Positions 48,222-59,971 of a DNA stretch of 64,000 nt are shown piece after piece. Made by a program: the position numbers and the translations under genes. Within the stretch, counting starts at the first letter, position 1. Each line of letters begins with the position of its first letter. This stretch comes from Streptococcus azizii (GTDB lineage Bacteria > Bacillota > Bacilli > Lactobacillales > Streptococcaceae): NCBI RefSeq assembly GCF_001984715.1, contig NZ_MSPR01000004.1, forward strand, positions 1 to 64,000, given 5' to 3'. The notes under the pieces are model-generated. The model worked only from the letters and a program-made list of their open reading frames with translations. It was not told the DNA's origin and did not search any database.

Positions 48222-49316
48222 ATGTTGGGAAAAAAAGTTGTTGGTCCAAATCGCAAAGACCAGCATGTCGCCTTGGCCAATCAACAATTTACAATAGAAT
48301 CAGCCAGAGATATGGAGCAAACTCGTTTTATCCATCACTCTCTTCCAGAGATAAAGGTGGCAGATGTTAGTCTAAAGACATCCGTGGCGGGCCTAGAGTG
48401 TGCGATGCCCTTTTTCATCAATGCGATGACTGGGGGAAGCAAGAAAACTGGTGAAATCAATCAGCTACTAGGCATACTTGGTCATGAAACCAATATTCCT
48501 GTGGCGACGGGATCGGTCAGTGCAGCTCTTACAGATCCAAGTGTGGCTTCTACCTTTTCCATTATGCGCAAGGAGAATCCCCGAGGCATCATTTTCGCTA
48601 ATCTAGGAGCCCACCATGATATAGAAAATGCTAAAAGAGCCGTTGATTTACTAGAGGCAGATGCCTTACAGATTCATTTGAATGCCCCTCAAGAAATCGT
48701 CATGCCAGAAGGAGACCGCGATTTTTCCATGTGGCTGAAAAATATAGAGATTCTGGTCCGTGATCTTGAGGTGCCGGTCATTGTCAAAGAAGTTGGATTT
48801 GGGATGAGTCGGGAAACCATTGTGCAGCTGGCATCCATCGGTGTGGAGACAGTCGATATTTCTGGAGTAGGGGGGACAGACTTTGCAAAGATCGAAGATG
48901 CCCGGCGCACAAAAAACAGTTACGACTATCTATATGGCTGGGGGCAATCGACCATCATTTCCATGGTAGAGGCGATGAGCCTCCCTGTTAATCGTCGTCC
49001 GCAAGTCATTGCATCAGGTGGGGTCAAAAATCCTTTAGATATTGTGAAATTGCTGGCTTTAGGAGCAGACACAGTGGGACTATCCAATCGCTTTTTACAA
49101 GTGGTGAAAGACAGGCAATCTGTCGACCAGGCAGTTGAAGAAGTTCAGGCTTTTTGTGAGGGTATTGTAGCCATTATGGCCCTGCTTGGAGCTTGTAATG
49201 TAGCCTCCTTGCGCCAGACCGATTTGGTGCTAGCGCCTACGGTGGAGGCTTGGTGCCGGGCTCGTGGCATTGATTGGACTTACTATGCCAATCGCTCGTC
49301 CAATAGCACTAGGTGA
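48222..49316 (+). CDS. fni: Isopentenyl-diphosphate delta-isomerase, type 2 (FMN)
   Basis: 364 residues, slightly longer than the usual 335-350. NRKDQHVALA start, FFINAMTGGS, SGVGGTDFAKIE and the VIASGGVKNPLDIVKLLALGAD FMN region. Balances isopentenyl and dimethylallyl diphosphate for undecaprenyl synthesis. Ribosome binding site AGGAG; last gene of mvaK1-mvaD-mvaK2-fni. Confidence 0.95.
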   Translation: MLGKKVVGPNRKDQHVALANQQFTIESARDMEQTRFIHHSLPEIKVADVSLKTSVAGLECAMPFFINAMTGGSKKTGEINQLLGILGHETNIPVATGSVSAALTDPSVASTFSIMRKENPRGIIFANLGAHHDIENAKRAVDLLEADALQIHLNAPQEIVMPEGDRDFSMWLKNIEILVRDLEVPVIVKEVGFGMSRETIVQLASIGVETVDISGVGGTDFAKIEDARRTKNSYDYLYGWGQSTIISMVEAMSLPVNRRPQVIASGGVKNPLDIVKLLALGADTVGLSNRFLQVVKDRQSVDQAVEEVQAFCEGIVAIMALLGACNVASLRQTDLVLAPTVEAWCRARGIDWTYYANRSSNSTR

Positions 49317-49353
49317 TACAGATTTTTGAAAATGAAAAATTCAAGTTAAGGGC

Positions 49354-49382
49354 TTGATTTTTTCATTTGATAGTTTTATAAT
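49354..49382 (+). promoter_or_regulatory. marR-DUF1304 promoter
   Basis: -35 TTGATT (49354-49359) and -10 TATAAT (49377-49382), spacing 17 bp; the -10 lies inside the palindrome. Confidence 0.65.
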
Positions 49383-49416
49383 TGACTTATCAACTATTGA
49401 TAAGTCAATTATAAAA
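49374..49416. promoter_or_regulatory. Perfect palindromic operator before the marR-type gene
   Basis: 20-bp arms around the 3-base centre CTA; the inner 18 bases of the left arm are TTATAATTGACTTATCAA. It covers the -10 box and the transcription start and ends 1 base before the AAGGAG ribosome site. Confidence 0.85.
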
Positions 49417-49425
49417 GGAGTCGTT

Positions 49426-49860
49426 ATGATTGCCATTGACCACCTACTTTATCAACTGCACATCACCGATCAGACCATGACTCAGTTGTTTGAAAAACGT
49501 TTGGGGATTAGCTTGACGCGGTATGAACTCTTGCAATTTTTACTTGAGTTTGCTCCCTGTAACCAGATTCGAGTGCAGGAAGTCTTAAAAATTGATCAGG
49601 CTGCCTTAACTCGCCATTTTAAGATTTTAGAAGAAAATGGCTATATTACAAGGAAGCGTAATCCTAAGAATCAGCGGGAGATCATGGTTGAGTTGACCGA
49701 CTTTGCCAGAGAGCAGCTAATCATTTCTCCTCCACAACACCACAGGCTGGTGAAGGAGCAGATGGAGGGGATCTTATCGCCTGAGGAAAGTGTCATCCTA
49801 AGAGACTTGCTAGAGAAGTTGATAAGCGGTTTAGAAACGATTGCGATTGATAACGACTAG
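49426..49860 (+). CDS. MarR family transcriptional regulator
   Basis: 144 residues from ATG 49426; the open frame from 49354 would run through the promoter. Winged-helix DNA-binding domain (NQIRVQEVLKIDQAALTRHFKILEENGYITRKRNPKNQREIMVELT) with flanking dimer helices. Palindrome 49374-49416 is its probable own operator. It is followed 15 bases later by the DUF1304 gene, its likely regulated partner. The ligand is unknown. Confidence 0.9.
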   Translation: MIAIDHLLYQLHITDQTMTQLFEKRLGISLTRYELLQFLLEFAPCNQIRVQEVLKIDQAALTRHFKILEENGYITRKRNPKNQREIMVELTDFAREQLIISPPQHHRLVKEQMEGILSPEESVILRDLLEKLISGLETIAIDND

Positions 49861-49875
49861 AAAGAAGGAATGATT

Positions 49876-50238
49876 ATGTCACTTATGACGACTATTTTAG
49901 CTACAGTTGTTGCTCTTGAGCATCTTTACATCTTCTACCTTGAGACGATTGCGACAGTATCGGATAAGACTAGCCAGACCTTTCATATGAATAAGGAAGA
50001 GTTGACCCGTAGTTCTGTTCAGACTCTTTTTAAAAATCAAGGGATTTATAATGGTCTGTTGGGCCTCTTTCTCCTCTATGGGATTTTCCTGTCTCACAAT
50101 TTAGAAATCGTGACAATTTTTGTTTTGTATGTCATCGGGGCAGCGGTATATGGAGCGTTTACATCCAATAAGGCTATCCTATTGAAACAGGGAGGTCCGG
50201 CTATTTTGAGCTTATTGAGTATCTTATTTTTCAAGTAG
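49876..50238 (+). CDS. DUF1304 family membrane protein
   Basis: 120 residues from ATG 49876 (MSLMTTILATVVALEHLYIFYLE); ATG 49870 is also in frame. Four hydrophobic segments with a conserved EHLYIFYLE near the start and a central FKNQGIYNGLLG motif. Function unknown. Second gene of the marR unit, so probably induced when MarR releases. Confidence 0.85.
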   Translation: MSLMTTILATVVALEHLYIFYLETIATVSDKTSQTFHMNKEELTRSSVQTLFKNQGIYNGLLGLFLLYGIFLSHNLEIVTIFVLYVIGAAVYGAFTSNKAILLKQGGPAILSLLSILFFK

Positions 50239-50361
50239 GTAGCCCAAGAGTTATCAAGGGACAATGGCTGGAGAAGTTTCGGATTGTTCAGCTTTTATAA
50301 ACAATAGGATTCTTTTTAAAAGTCTAGTCGAGGAGTTTACGGACAATACTGGGATCAAATC

Positions 50362-50390
50362 TTGAAAAACTCGTTAAAATCGGCTATAAT
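50362..50390 (+). promoter_or_regulatory. purA promoter
   Basis: -35 TTGAAA (50362-50367) and -10 TATAAT (50385-50390), spacing 17 bp. The roughly 80-base leader has a small AGCAGA/TCTGCT stem and no recognised riboswitch. Confidence 0.7.
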
Positions 50391-50469
50391 GGATTGTAAG
50401 AAAAACTCGTAGGTGAGAATCCTGCCGTGCGTGAAGAAAGGAAGCAGACCTTGCTCTGCTATGAGATAA

Positions 50470-51765
<1,296 letters not shown>

Positions 51766-51767
51766 AA

Positions 51768-51991
51768 CAGTCCAGTGGAGTGAAACAGTTCAGTGAACTG
51801 TTTCAGCCTGCGCATAGCAACATGAGGGCGCAGTAGATAGGTTGGAAATCCTTAATTGCGCTAGCAAATCTTCAGATGGTTCAGTCCAGTGGAGTGAAAC
51901 AGTTCAGTGAACTGTTTCAGCCTGCGCATAGCAACATGAGAGCGCAGTAGAGAGGTTGGAAATCCACATTTATGATGGCAAATATTCAGCG
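51768..51991 (+). repeat. 114-bp tandem duplication downstream of purA
   Basis: Copies start at 51768 and 51882. Each contains a perfect 12-bp-arm palindrome TGAAACAGTTCA/TGAACTGTTTCA (51781-51805 and 51895-51919) and a GTTGGAAATCC tail. Copy 2 is diverged at its end. It may also end purA transcription, but no T run follows the hairpins. Confidence 0.8.
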
Positions 51992-51999
51992 GGGGGACT

Positions 52000-52115
52000 A
52001 GAAACTTGTTTTCGTTTTTAAGCTCAGTTAGAGATAGTCGCTCCCCTGCCTCTCTTTATTCCGTGGTTTTTAGGTCCAAGTAGCAATAGTCAGGGGAGGG
52101 ACTATTGCTATCTCT
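52000..52115 (+). repeat. Modular repeat fragment with the AGCAATAGTCA hairpin
   Basis: TTTTCGTTTTTAAGCTC block followed by AGCAATAGTC/GACTATTGCT, the same hairpin found at 13459-13492 and 16566-16593. No complete unit ends are visible. Confidence 0.5.
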
Positions 52116-52195
52116 TCCATAAAGTGCAGGAATGTTCTGCCTGCGACGCTCCATCATTTTATTTCCAACATCTTTCTTTTTGAAGAATCTTTTGT

Positions 52196-52201
52196 TATAA
52201 T
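52196..52201 (+). promoter_or_regulatory. yajC -10 box
   Basis: TATAAT at 52196-52201 with a weak -35 TTTCTT (52173-52178), 17-bp spacing. Confidence 0.45.
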
Positions 52202-52228
52202 GGGTTATATTTGAAAAGGAGTGATACT

Positions 52229-52537
52229 ATGGGTCAATTTTTAATTCCACTGTTGATGGTGGCTATGTTAGGGTTTATGATTTTCTCTCAGCGCAAGCAA
52301 CAAAAGAATCGTATGGAGACGCTCAACCAAATTAAAAAAGGGGATGAGATTATTACGATTGGTGGTTTGTATGGAATTGTTGATGAAATCAATGACCAAA
52401 CAGTTGTCTTGGATGTAGATGGTGTCTATTTGACTTTTGAACGTTCAGCGATTCGTGGTCGAGTGAACCAAACAGCTGCAGTGGAGGCAGTGAGCGAAGA
52501 ATCGGATAAGGAAGAAGTTGCTGTAATAGAAGAATAA
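52229..52537 (+). CDS. yajC: Preprotein translocase subunit YajC
   Basis: 102 residues from ATG 52229 (AAAGGAG upstream); the longer frame from 52211 has none. One N-terminal membrane segment (FLIPLLMVAMLGFMIFS), then the KKGDEIITIGGLYGIVDEI cytosolic fold and an acidic tail. Sec accessory subunit. Monocistronic. Confidence 0.93.
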   Translation: MGQFLIPLLMVAMLGFMIFSQRKQQKNRMETLNQIKKGDEIITIGGLYGIVDEINDQTVVLDVDGVYLTFERSAIRGRVNQTAAVEAVSEESDKEEVAVIEE

Positions 52538-52544
52538 TCATACA

Positions 52545-52574
52545 GGAAGCATCGTTTGGTGCTTCTTATTTTTC
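52545..52574 (+). terminator. yajC terminator
   Basis: GAAGCATC / GGTGCTTC around a GTTT loop, then TTATTTTT. Confidence 0.7.
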
Positions 52575-52612
52575 GGTAAATAGATGGTGTTTACGAACAA
52601 AACCCTCGTACT

Positions 52613-52641
52613 TTCGCATTTTTAGCAAAATATGATATAAT
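52613..52641 (+). promoter_or_regulatory. uppS promoter
   Basis: -35 TTCGCA (52613-52618) and -10 TATAAT (52636-52641), spacing 17 bp. Reads the uppS-cdsA-rseP-proS unit. Confidence 0.6.
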
Positions 52642-52668
52642 GAACTGATTATAATGTGAGGATAAAAG

Positions 52669-53424
52669 ATGTTCCGTTTTCCATTTAAGAAAAAAGAAAT
52701 GATTGAAACTGCTATTCAAGTCCCTAAGCACATTGCCATCATCATGGATGGCAATGGTCGTTGGGCCAAAAAACGTATGCAGCCACGTATCATGGGGCAC
52801 AAGGCTGGCATGGATGCCCTGCAAAAAATAACGAAATCAGCTTCTGATATGGGAGTCAAGGTACTGACAGTCTATGCTTTTTCGACAGAAAATTGGACTC
52901 GGCCGGAAAAAGAAGTCACCTTTATTATGAATTTGCCGGTTGAATTTTATGACAAGTATGTGCCTGACCTCCATGCCAATAATGTGAAAATCCAGATGAT
53001 TGGGGAGCATTCACGTCTGCCAGAAGCGACTAAAAAAGCGATGGAACGTGCAGTGCAAAAGACCAGGCATAATACAGGTTTGATTTTGAACTTTGCCTTG
53101 AATTATGGAGGACGTGCTGAACTGACTCATGCGGTCAAAGATATTGCACAAGCCGTCTTGAACTCTGCTTTTAATCCTGGAGATATTGATGAACAGTTGA
53201 TTGCTGATTACCTCTATACGAATAAGTTGCCAGCTAGTCTACGTGATCCTGACCTAGTGATTAGAACGAGTGGTGAATTGCGCTTGAGTAATTTTTTACC
53301 TTGGCAAGCGGCTTATAGCGAACTGTACTTTACGGATATTGCCTGGCCTGATTTTGATGAAAAAGCGCTTCATGAAGCGATAAAAGAATACAATAGACGC
53401 CACAGACGTTTCGGTGGTATCTAA
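52669..53424 (+). CDS. uppS: Undecaprenyl (di-cis,poly-trans) diphosphate synthase
   Basis: 251 residues. HIAIIMDGNGRWAKKRMQPRIMGHKAG is the catalytic cis-prenyltransferase motif, followed by DLVIRTSGELRLSNFLPWQAAYSELYF. It makes the lipid carrier for peptidoglycan using isoprenoids from the mevalonate genes upstream. Ribosome site GAGG is weak. First of the unit with cdsA and rseP, 12 bases to cdsA. Confidence 0.97.
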   Translation: MFRFPFKKKEMIETAIQVPKHIAIIMDGNGRWAKKRMQPRIMGHKAGMDALQKITKSASDMGVKVLTVYAFSTENWTRPEKEVTFIMNLPVEFYDKYVPDLHANNVKIQMIGEHSRLPEATKKAMERAVQKTRHNTGLILNFALNYGGRAELTHAVKDIAQAVLNSAFNPGDIDEQLIADYLYTNKLPASLRDPDLVIRTSGELRLSNFLPWQAAYSELYFTDIAWPDFDEKALHEAIKEYNRRHRRFGGI

Positions 53425-53436
53425 AAGGGAGAATTT

Positions 53437-54243
53437 ATGACAAAGGATTTACAGAAACGAGTAATTTTTGGTGGAGTGGCCCTAGCCATCTTTATTCCTT
53501 TTTTACTAAAGGGAGGAGTGCCTTTTCAACTCTTTATTGGCCTGTTAGCTATGATGGCGACTGCTGAATTGATCAGAATGCATGGTCTGTTGCCCAATTC
53601 GATTGAAGGGCTATTGACTATGCTAGGGAGTGTAGTCTTGACTTTACCGCTGGAAAATTACGTGACTTTCCTACCGACAGATGGGAATTATACTGCCTAT
53701 GCCATTGTGGTGCTTTGCTTACTAGCTTCAACGGTTTTTAATATTCGCCAGTACTCCTATGCAGAAGTTGCCTTTCCCATTGCTTCTAGTTTTTATGTCG
53801 GGATTGGTTTTCATCATCTGATTTTAGCGCGTATGAATGGTTTAGATAAGGTACTCTTTGCCTTGTTCATTGTCTGGGCGACAGATATAGGAGCTTATAT
53901 GGTCGGTAGTCGAATCGGGCGACATAGACTTATGCCTAGAGTATCGCCGAACAAGACGCTAGAAGGAAGCCTCGGCGGGATTGTCTCAGCTCTTATTGTT
54001 TCGACCCTCTTTATCTGGATAGATAAGGATGTGACATCGGGTTACTCACTTGTAACCATGCTAGTTTTAGTGGTTCTTTTTTCTATTTTTGCCCAGTTTG
54101 GAGACTTGGTCGAAAGTGCTATTAAACGTCGCTTCGGGGTGAAGGACTCTGGAAGAGTCATTCCAGGACACGGGGGCATTTTAGACCGTTTTGATAGTTT
54201 GATTTTTGTCTTTCCAATCATGCACTTTTTTGGTTTGTTCTAA
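53437..54243 (+). CDS. cdsA: Phosphatidate cytidylyltransferase
   Basis: 268-residue, multi-spanning membrane enzyme making CDP-diacylglycerol. The C-terminal signature is present: RVSPNKTLEGSLGGIVSAL and the KDSGRVIPGHGGILDRFDSL block near residue 230-250. AAAAGGGAG precedes the ATG. Second of the operon; rseP follows within 10 bases. Confidence 0.96.
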   Translation: MTKDLQKRVIFGGVALAIFIPFLLKGGVPFQLFIGLLAMMATAELIRMHGLLPNSIEGLLTMLGSVVLTLPLENYVTFLPTDGNYTAYAIVVLCLLASTVFNIRQYSYAEVAFPIASSFYVGIGFHHLILARMNGLDKVLFALFIVWATDIGAYMVGSRIGRHRLMPRVSPNKTLEGSLGGIVSALIVSTLFIWIDKDVTSGYSLVTMLVLVVLFSIFAQFGDLVESAIKRRFGVKDSGRVIPGHGGILDRFDSLIFVFPIMHFFGLF

Positions 54244-54252
54244 GGAGGAATG

Positions 54253-55512
54253 ATGAAGGGAATTATAGCGTTTATTTTTATTTTTGGAGTCATTGTGATT
54301 GTCCATGAGTTCGGACATTTCTATTTTGCTAAGAAATCAGGGATTCTTGTCCGTGAGTTTGCGATTGGGATGGGGCCGAAAATTTTTGCCCACATTGGTA
54401 AGGATGGGACAGCCTATACCATTCGGATTCTTCCTCTAGGAGGCTATGTTCGCATGGCAGGATGGGGTGAAGATAAGACAGAGATTAAGACAGGGACTCC
54501 AGTCACGCTCAGTCTTGATAAAGAAGGGATTGTCACTCGAATCAATCTATCTCAAAAAATCTTAGATGATGCTGGGCTTCCGATGAATGTGACAGCCTAT
54601 GATGTTGAAGAAAGGCTCGAAATTACAGGTCTAGTATTAGATGAAAGTAAGAGCTTCTCAGTAGATCACGATGCGACCATTGTGGAAGAAGATGGGACAG
54701 AAGTTCGGATTGCGCCGCTGGATGTCCAGTATCAAAATGCTTCTATATGGGGGCGCTTGATAACCAATTTTGCAGGTCCGATGAACAATTTCATCCTGGG
54801 ATTTGTCGCCTTCGTTCTCTTTTTTTTCTTACAAGGAGGGGTGCCGGATTATACGACTAATCATGTGACCGTCGTAGAAGGTAGTGCTGCCCAGCAATCC
54901 GGTCTTGTTACAGGAGATCAGATCCTTGCCATCAATGGTGAAAAGGTCAGCGACTATGATGCGATTACGACTGCTATCGCAAAGGCCAGCCAGGATGTAA
55001 AAGAGGCGCCGACTTTAGCACTTGAAGTCAGTCATGAGAAAGAAAAAAGGACTGTGCATGTGACGACCCAAGAGCAGGATGGACGTTACTATCTGGGAGT
55101 TTCGCCAATCTTAAAGACAGGCTTTGTCGATAAAGTTGTTGGAGGCTTCAAGGAAACCATTTCTACCAGTCTATTGGTTGTTCGGGCGTTGAAAAATATC
55201 ATTGCCCAGTTTGATTTAAACAAGTTGGGTGGCCCGGTTGCTATTTATCAGATTAGTTCTCAAGCAGCCGATAATGGATGGGGTTCCGTCTTGCGTTTGC
55301 TTGCGATGCTGTCGATTAACCTGGGGATTTTTAACCTCATTCCGATTCCTGCTCTTGATGGTGGAAAAATTGTTATCAACCTCATCGAAGCCATTCGTAG
55401 AAAGCCCCTCAAACAAGAAACAGAATCCTATATTACCCTCGCAGGCGTAGCCGTTATGGTCATTCTGATGATTGCGGTCACCTGGAATGATATTTTACGT
55501 GTCTTTTTTTAA
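54253..55512 (+). CDS. rseP: RseP/Eep family site-2 metalloprotease
   Basis: 419 residues from ATG 54253; ATG 54250 is also possible but lies just 1 base from AGGAGG. Zinc motif [11 protein letters not shown] near residue 16, a PDZ domain about 190-260 ([26 protein letters not shown]), and [12 protein letters not shown] near residue 345. Streptococcal Eep homologues process peptide pheromones and lipoprotein signal remnants. Third gene of the operon. Confidence 0.94.
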   Translation: MKGIIAFIFIFGVIVIVHEFGHFYFAKKSGILVREFAIGMGPKIFAHIGKDGTAYTIRILPLGGYVRMAGWGEDKTEIKTGTPVTLSLDKEGIVTRINLSQKILDDAGLPMNVTAYDVEERLEITGLVLDESKSFSVDHDATIVEEDGTEVRIAPLDVQYQNASIWGRLITNFAGPMNNFILGFVAFVLFFFLQGGVPDYTTNHVTVVEGSAAQQSGLVTGDQILAINGEKVSDYDAITTAIAKASQDVKEAPTLALEVSHEKEKRTVHVTTQEQDGRYYLGVSPILKTGFVDKVVGGFKETISTSLLVVRALKNIIAQFDLNKLGGPVAIYQISSQAADNGWGSVLRLLAMLSINLGIFNLIPIPALDGGKIVINLIEAIRRKPLKQETESYITLAGVAVMVILMIAVTWNDILRVFF

Positions 55513-57433
<1,921 letters not shown>

Positions 57434-57442
<9 letters not shown>

Positions 57443-57811
57443 AATCTGTAATGCCGCTAGTTGTTCAAGGGTGGCTTCAAGGGAAGCACCAGCCTGAAGA
57501 AGGGCTGCTGCGGTGTAGCTACCTTCCACGACAGAAACAGATTGGATGTGAATATTCTTGTCCGAAAAGTCTGCCACCATTTCCATATTCATGCGAGCGC
57601 TACCGAGGTCAAAAAAGGCGAGAATGGTGTCAGCAGGATTGCTATTTACCGCTTCTTCCACTCGGGAAAATGCTGTTCCGATACTGCCATCTTCTAGCCC
57701 TCCACAATAGGTGATGGGGACATCCTTTGCGATTTCTGAGAGCAGGTCGATGATTCCTTGGGCTAGATGGTGGGAGTGGGAGACGATAACGATACCAACT
57801 GTCTGTGTCAT
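57434..57811 (-). CDS. dhaM: PTS-dependent dihydroxyacetone kinase phosphotransferase subunit DhaM
   Basis: 125 residues, the single-domain form (EIIA-Man fold). GIVIVSHSHHLAQGI holds the phosphorylated His near residue 11. Passes phosphate from HPr to the ADP on DhaL. Overlaps dhaL by 4 bases (ATGA). Confidence 0.94.
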
Positions 57812-58386
57812 ACTAGTCCTGCCTCCACTAATGCTTCAAAGAGTAGACCAGAAGAATAAGAACCTGGATCGATATGACCGACAGAGCGCTCACCGACATA
57901 GGAGGCCCGCCCTTTTGTAGCCTGTAAATCTCTCGTATTGTCAACGGCTTGTCGAATCGACTCAAGGCTGAGTTGTCCCGCTCGTATATCTGCGATAAGA
58001 GGTGTCCAGACATCTACCATAGTCTTTTCACCGACGACTGCCTTGCCTCGTTTTTGGATCATATCCAGCCCTGCTTGGAGGCTATCTGCCAAGGAAGCGC
58101 CGGTCTGCGCTCCTTTGGTGATCCCCATAAAGGCTGAGCCATAGAGCGGACCAGAGGCCCCACCGACCTTGCTGAGCAGTTGCATGGAAACAACTTTGAA
58201 GATGTCCCCAGGATGAGTAAATTCCTGACCTTCTAATTCTTCCATGACTGCTGCCATACCACGGGCCATGTTGCCACCGTGATCACCGTCTCCAATGGGT
58301 GTATCTAGTTGGCTCAATAGGTCTTTATTATCTTGGATTTTTTGTGCAAATAACTGCATCCATTTGAATACTGCTTGTGTCTCCAT
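57808..58386 (-). CDS. dhaL: Dihydroxyacetone kinase ADP-binding subunit DhaL
   Basis: 192 residues, all-helical. PIGDGDHGGNMARGM near residue 30 carries the Asp ligands of the two magnesium ions, and KVGGASGPLYGSAFMG and YVGERSVGHIDPGS complete the site. Middle gene of dhaK-dhaL-dhaM, 10 bases after dhaK. Confidence 0.95.
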   Translation of the reverse strand: METQAVFKWMQLFAQKIQDNKDLLSQLDTPIGDGDHGGNMARGMAAVMEELEGQEFTHPGDIFKVVSMQLLSKVGGASGPLYGSAFMGITKGAQTGASLADSLQAGLDMIQKRGKAVVGEKTMVDVWTPLIADIRAGQLSLESIRQAVDNTRDLQATKGRASYVGERSVGHIDPGSYSSGLLFEALVEAGLV

Positions 58387-58396
58387 ATCGTCTCCT

Positions 58397-59386
58397 TTAC
58401 CAAGCTGGGGTTTCGACAGCGGCTTCTAATGCTTCTAGCCAGCCAGCATCTGCTAGCTTGATAAAAGTAAGGGAGAGTCCTGCCATGTCAATAGAGGTCA
58501 TATAGTTACCAATCTTATGGAAGGCTACCTTAATCTGTCTATCAGCAAGGAGTTGGGCGACATCATTGGCAAAGACATATTGCTCCATCAGTGGAGTCCC
58601 ACCGAGTCCATTGATGAGGAGGCCATAGGTTTCTCCTGCCTGGGCTTCAAAGTCTTGGAGTAGTTTTGAAACGAGTTCTTTTGCCAAGGCTTTAGAAGGT
58701 TGAAGTTTTTCTTTTTTATAGCCTGGCTCGCCGTGGATACCCACTCCGTATTCAAATTCATCTTCTTCAAGGACGAAGCCCGGTTTTCCAACCTCAGGAA
58801 CCGTAGCACCTGAAAGGGCAAGTCCGATCGTTTTGATCTGGGGAACGAGTCTGTCTGCTAGTTCCTTGATTTCAGTAAGGGATTTTCCTGTATCGGCAGC
58901 ATAGCCGAGAATTTTATGCACTAGAATAGTTCCTGCAACGCCACGTCGACCTTGAGTATAAAGACTGTTTTCCACTGCAATATCATCATCGACGACGATG
59001 CTTGCGACCTCAATGCCTTCCATTTCAGCCAGTTCTTGTGCCATTTCAAAGTTCATGATGTCACCAGAGTAATTTTTGATGACCATAAATACGCCCGCCC
59101 CTTCGTCAGCGGCTTTAATGGCTTCTAAAATTTGGTCTGGAGTTGGAGAGGTAAAGACGGCGCCACAGATAGCTGCAGACAGCATTCCCTGGCCGACAAA
59201 TCCAGCGTGAGATGGTTCGTGACCAGAACCACCACCAGAGATGAGTCCGACTTTGCCATGTTTTTCAGTCTTTCTGACAATCACATCGTAGCCGTCCAAG
59301 CGTTCGACTAAGTTGCCGTGCATAAAGACAAGACCCTTGAGCATTTCATCAACGACATGCTCAGCTTGGTTGATAATTTTTTTCAT
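58397..59386 (-). CDS. dhaK: Dihydroxyacetone kinase substrate-binding subunit DhaK
   Basis: 329 residues from ATG 59386 (MKKIINQAEHVVDEML; GAGGAGG upstream). GGGSGHEPSHAGFVG near residue 50, IKNYSGDIMNF with Asp near residue 110, and GIHGEPG with the His near residue 218 that covalently binds dihydroxyacetone. First of the operon dhaKLM. The 59425 start lacks a binding site. Confidence 0.95.
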   Translation of the reverse strand: MKKIINQAEHVVDEMLKGLVFMHGNLVERLDGYDVIVRKTEKHGKVGLISGGGSGHEPSHAGFVGQGMLSAAICGAVFTSPTPDQILEAIKAADEGAGVFMVIKNYSGDIMNFEMAQELAEMEGIEVASIVVDDDIAVENSLYTQGRRGVAGTILVHKILGYAADTGKSLTEIKELADRLVPQIKTIGLALSGATVPEVGKPGFVLEEDEFEYGVGIHGEPGYKKEKLQPSKALAKELVSKLLQDFEAQAGETYGLLINGLGGTPLMEQYVFANDVAQLLADRQIKVAFHKIGNYMTSIDMAGLSLTFIKLADAGWLEALEAAVETPAW

Positions 59387-59476
59387 TGATGTTCCTCCTC
59401 GAAACAAATGGTCATGTGGAATCATCTGACGATTGGATAGATCGAGTACAGCTATATTTTCCCATGACAGCCTAAA

Positions 59477-59490
59477 TGATTACGCTTTCA
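59477..59490. promoter_or_regulatory. cre site in the dhaKLM promoter
   Basis: Read on the - strand TGAAAGCGTAATCA, matching TGNAARCGNWWWCA in every fixed base. It begins at the end of the -10 box and covers the predicted transcription start. Confidence 0.7.
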
Positions 59491-59518
59491 GTATACTAGA
59501 ATGTTCAGTAAAAAGAAA
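59490..59518 (-). promoter_or_regulatory. dhaKLM promoter
   Basis: On the - strand, -35 TTTCTT (59518-59513) and -10 TATACT (59495-59490), spacing 17 bp. The weak -35 fits an activator-dependent promoter. Confidence 0.6.
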
Positions 59519-59545
59519 GGGACAAATGGAAGGGTCTGTCCCTTT
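59516..59545. promoter_or_regulatory. DhaS operator upstream of dhaKLM
   Basis: AAAGGGACA / TGTCCCTTT, perfect 9-bp arms. The inner part GGACAAAT-N6-GTCTGTCC (59520-59541) has the spacing of the published L. lactis DhaS site GGACACAT-N6-ATTTGTCC. Adjacent to the -35 box. Confidence 0.75.
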
Positions 59546-59577
59546 GGATTTCAACGAAAGTATGATAAGGTAGAAAC

Positions 59578-59686
59578 AAGATACAAAGGGCGTAAAAAAA
59601 GCGACTGAAAAATAGGAGGCTGTCGCAGTGTTTGTTGAACACAAGACAGCCTATCTTTTTTCCGAGCTTTTAGCCCGTGTTCAGTT
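59578..59686 (+). repeat. Modular inverted-repeat unit (109 bp)
   Basis: AAGATACAAAGGGCGT left end, outer arm AAAAATAGGAGGCTGTC paired with GACAGCCTATCTTTTTT, core hairpin GTGTT/AACAC, right end CCGTGTTCAGTT. A truncated second unit (arm type 3) follows from 59687, then a GCTCCAGTGAAGG fragment. No gene in 59546-59971. Confidence 0.75.
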
Positions 59687-59789
59687 AAGATGTGAGGACG
59701 TTAAAAGGTCTAAGCGAAAATAGGAAATGCGACGAGTGAAAAGCTCCAGTGAAGGTTTTCAGCCTAAATTATGAAGGAGCAATGTCCTT

Positions 59790-59910
59790 TCTTCGCTCTT
59801 TCGTTTTTAGGCTCGAGCTTCTATGATCACTTTCGTGTTTTTGGGTGACCGGTTGAAACAGTTCACCGAGACTCTTGATGACCTACCCCTTCATTTTTGA
59901 AGAGTATGAG
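59790..59910 (-). repeat. Dispersed module and BOX-like end
   Basis: CTCTTTCGTTTTTAGGCTC... TTTTTGGGTGACCGG module (also at 13930-14000) ending in CACCGAGACTCTTGATGAC and TTTTTGAAGAGTAT. Confidence 0.5.
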
Positions 59911-59971
59911 GTAATCATCATGATAAACAGTAAGGATAATGTGGAGAAACCAAGAGAGAAAGGGGGGCTTA

